Shown here: positions 61,948 to 64,000 of the stretch, piece after piece
Numbering within the stretch: the stretch's first letter is position 1
Layout: the number at the start of each line of letters is the position of its first letter
Source of the DNA: CBDCXF01 sp965223755
GTDB lineage: Bacteria; Acidobacteriota; Thermoanaerobaculia; Multivoradales; JAHEKO01
DNA: 64,000 nucleotides
Direction: 5' to 3'
Assembly (NCBI GenBank): GCA_965223755.1
Contig: CBDCXF010000001.1
Span: forward strand, 62,001-126,000
The notes under the pieces: model-generated
Told to the model about the DNA's origin: nothing
What the model saw: only the letters and a program-made list of their open reading frames with translations
The model's database searches: none
Position numbers and translations under genes: made by a program

Positions 61948-64000
61948 GTGCGCCAGACTTGGCATGGACTGCTCAGCATCACGTTCGGCACGGTCGCACT
62001 TTGGACGTGCACGGACCCCGGAGAGCGTCAGTCGTACTTCGACTTCGATCGCCGCCTTGCGGCGTCCGAGGTCCATCGCGATACGCCAGCCATCGACATC
62101 GGCACTGAGGCCGGACGTCGTCATCTGATCTCGGGGTGGAGTCAAGATGAGACCGATGGGCGCGGGGAACGCTTTGCATACGTGACCGGAGGAGAAGCGG
62201 AGCTTCGTTTCCATTTGTTTGCGCCGCGTCCGCTTGAGATCCGTCTGTCCTGCCGTTTTCACGGCGGCCGGGAGGAAGGGCCGCGGGCAGTGCAAATCGA
62301 ACTCAACGGCTCGGACTTGGGATCCCTTCAGATCGGCAAGAAATTGGAACCGCAGGTGCTGCGAGTTCCGGCCGGATTGACCCAAAGCGGCGCCAACTGG
62401 TTCAAAGTGCGCACGGCCAGCCAGGCCAAGGTACCCCGATGGCGTAGGTCGCGATTGGGCTGCTACCAAATCGACCTGGGCGGAGCGGAAACTGCCGAGC
62501 CACTCTCTGATGCCGAGGGCAATTTCGTGTTTTTGCCAACGGGAACAGCGCTCGCCTACGCTTTGGTTCTCGAGCCTGGGAGTCAATGGGTGGCTGAACG
62601 CGTGGCGCTACGCGGGGAGGGAACGAGTTTAGAAGTGGTTTTGGACACCGACGAGGAGAGGTTCCGGTCGCTGGAGACTCTTGATCGCCCGCAACGCAAC
62701 CTCGTGCTTAGGACGGAGGTTCGCGATCGAACTCCGGCACGGTTGATCCTACGCGCGCACGGAGCCTCGGAGGCTGAAGGCTCCGGCGTTGTTGTCGAAG
62801 GGGGTCGCTTGGAAGCGGTCCTGAGGAACGCAAGTACCGCCGAGGATCCACCTCAGGTTGTGGCATCGGACGAGCCCGCCAAGCGACCCAATGTTTTCAT
62901 CTACCTCGTAGATACCCTGCGGCCCGATCGACTGGGGTGCTACGGCTACGAGCGGGGCACCTCTCCCAATATCGATCGCTTTGCCGAAACCGCTTCCCTG
63001 TTTGAAAACGCCTTCGGGCAGTCCAGTTGGACCAAGCCGTCGACGGCGTCGATGTTCACCGGCCTGAGGCCGACCGAGCACGGCGCCACCGGTTGGCACG
63101 ACAAGCTGCCGGGCGGAATCGAAACGATGGCGGAGGCGCTTAAGGCGGCCGGTTACAGGACGGCAGGCTATGTCGCCAATCCGAACGTCATTCCTAGATT
63201 CGGGTTCGATCAGGGGTTTGACGACTACCACGTTGAACTTCGGCGTCCGTCAGCAGCGATGAACGAACGAGTTTTTGCGTGGCTCGACGAACACGGCGAT
63301 GAGCCTTTCTTCTACTACCTGCACACAATCGATCCGCATGCACCGTACAGCCCGCCGGAGCCCTTTCGCTCTCGGTTCGCCCCGACGGCCGACCAGATGC
63401 CTTCATGGAAACCGCGTTGGAAGTGGCCGGCCGAGGCGAAGCCCTATCTCTCCGACCTTTACGACGCCGATATCGCCGCCAACGACGAGAGCTTTGGAAG
63501 ACTGCTCCAACATCTGAAGAAACTCGGGGTTTACGACGACACCTTGGTGGTACTGGTCTCCGACCACGGAGAAGCTTTTCTGGAGCACGGTCATTACCGC
63601 CACGGCCGGGGTTTGTTTTCGGAAACGCTCTTGGTGCCTCTCATCATTAAGTTTCCGGGGCAGCGCGAAGGACAGCGAATCGCCCAGCCGGTACAGCACG
63701 CCGACATCATGCCAACCGTGCTCGACGAGTTGGGATTGGCTGTCCCGGAAGGGGTTGTAGGACAAAGTTTGGCGGCTTTTGGGGGCTCATCCGGTGGGCC
63801 GCCGCTCGCCGACCGCGCCCTTCACTCGCATTTGAACATCTACGGCAGCTTGCAGATGAGCGTGGTGGATGGAGATTGGAAGTTAATTCAGCGAGAGCGA
63901 GGTGGCCGGATCAACCATCAGCTCTATAACTGGAGCGAGGATCGGGATGAAATGCGCGATCTAGCGAGGGAGCGTCCGGTACTCGCCGCAGTGTTGAAGG
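61948..64000 (+). CDS. Alkaline-phosphatase-superfamily ('sulfatase') protein, 3'-truncated by window end
   Basis: At least 684 codons are open to the window edge. The first about 25 residues are hydrophobic with a cysteine at 21, suggesting export. About 300 residues of beta-rich, unrecognised sequence follow. The catalytic domain starts near 318: NVFIYLVDTLRPDRLGCYGY with the first metal aspartate. The nucleophile region reads SSWTKPSTASMFTGLRPTEH with Thr362 at the usual Cys/Ser position. Later blocks are FYYLHTIDPHAPYSPPEPF and LVSDHGEAFLEHGHYRHG. Thr favours phosphotransferase-like or unusual hydrolase chemistry over formylglycine sulfatase. The start GTG 61948 has only a weak ribosome site. 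Confidence 0.8.
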   Translation, partial: MRQTWHGLLSITFGTVALWTCTDPGERQSYFDFDRRLAASEVHRDTPAIDIGTEAGRRHLISGWSQDETDGRGERFAYVTGGEAELRFHLFAPRPLEIRLSCRFHGGREEGPRAVQIELNGSDLGSLQIGKKLEPQVLRVPAGLTQSGANWFKVRTASQAKVPRWRRSRLGCYQIDLGGAETAEPLSDAEGNFVFLPTGTALAYALVLEPGSQWVAERVALRGEGTSLEVVLDTDEERFRSLETLDRPQRNLVLRTEVRDRTPARLILRAHGASEAEGSGVVVEGGRLEAVLRNASTAEDPPQVVASDEPAKRPNVFIYLVDTLRPDRLGCYGYERGTSPNIDRFAETASLFENAFGQSSWTKPSTASMFTGLRPTEHGATGWHDKLPGGIETMAEALKAAGYRTAGYVANPNVIPRFGFDQGFDDYHVELRRPSAAMNERVFAWLDEHGDEPFFYYLHTIDPHAPYSPPEPFRSRFAPTADQMPSWKPRWKWPAEAKPYLSDLYDADIAANDESFGRLLQHLKKLGVYDDTLVVLVSDHGEAFLEHGHYRHGRGLFSETLLVPLIIKFPGQREGQRIAQPVQHADIMPTVLDELGLAVPEGVVGQSLAAFGGSSGGPPLADRALHSHLNIYGSLQMSVVDGDWKLIQRERGGRINHQLYNWSEDRDEMRDLARERPVLAAVLK

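Overview
The window is GC-rich bacterial chromosome that is almost fully coding on the + strand up to about 48.7 kb. It looks like a Gram-negative bacterium of Acidobacteriota or Myxococcota/deltaproteobacterial grade. The evidence is an hrcA-grpE-dnaK-dnaJ operon, a DsbD-type reductase, many lipoproteins with clear lipoboxes, a futalosine-pathway MqnD homologue, a one-anchor sdhCAB complex, TPR proteins and a SpoIIE-type phosphatase. Gene content alone does not fix the phylum. Many starts are TTG or GTG, and one gene probably starts at CTG. No rRNA, tRNA, integrase, transposase or CRISPR array was recognised.

Layout. 0.1-6.4 kb: heat-shock operon hrcA-grpE-dnaK-dnaJ followed by prmA and rsmE. 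6.5-14.8 kb: pilT, recX, alaS, a lytic transglycosylase, pgsA and an MMPL/RND exporter. 14.9-19.4 kb: the conserved ffh, rpsP-khpA-rimM-trmD, rplS, rnhB block. 19.4-28.0 kb: two TPR proteins, a lipoprotein, NAD-type isocitrate dehydrogenase, dsbD (minus strand) and an aspartate aminotransferase. 28.0-33.6 kb: minus-strand argE-hutF, facing away from an aconitase of unusual domain order and a coupled asparaginase. 33.7-36.4 kb: a GTDC1/QTMAN-like glycosyltransferase, mqnD and cdd (minus strand). 36.5-48.7 kb: a TCA-cycle block of NADP-icd, a membrane SpoIIE phosphatase, sucCD, ndk, pcnB and sdhCAB. The spacers in this block are filled with palindromic and heptad repeats.

From 48.7 kb the character changes. 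Genes become short, mixed in orientation and often orphan. They include a tiny overlapping gene pair, an HExxH lipoprotein, other lipoproteins, a zinc-ribbon membrane protein, a VOC protein, a GT2/cupin pair, DUF2784, a Glu/Arg/Ala-rich repeat protein overlapped by a Gly-Arg microprotein, and a MazF-type toxin-antitoxin pair. Further on are an SLC13 carrier, an ICMT-like methyltransferase, a lipoprotein esterase and a P-domain protein. A third dispersed repeat (core GGTGCCACCC) occurs only here. The window ends inside a large alkaline-phosphatase-superfamily ('sulfatase') protein.

Functionally the 22-48 kb stretch concentrates central carbon metabolism: aconitase, two isocitrate dehydrogenases of opposite predicted cofactor preference, succinyl-CoA synthetase and succinate dehydrogenase. 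Enzymes that feed amino acids into the cycle (asparaginase, aspartate aminotransferase, HutF) sit beside them. The most unusual items are the ffh leader with nested inverted repeats over its ribosome site, the CTG-started asparaginase, the swivel-first aconitase, the QTMAN-like transferase, the repeat families, and the small-gene clusters at 48.7-49.1 and 54.8-55.6 kb.
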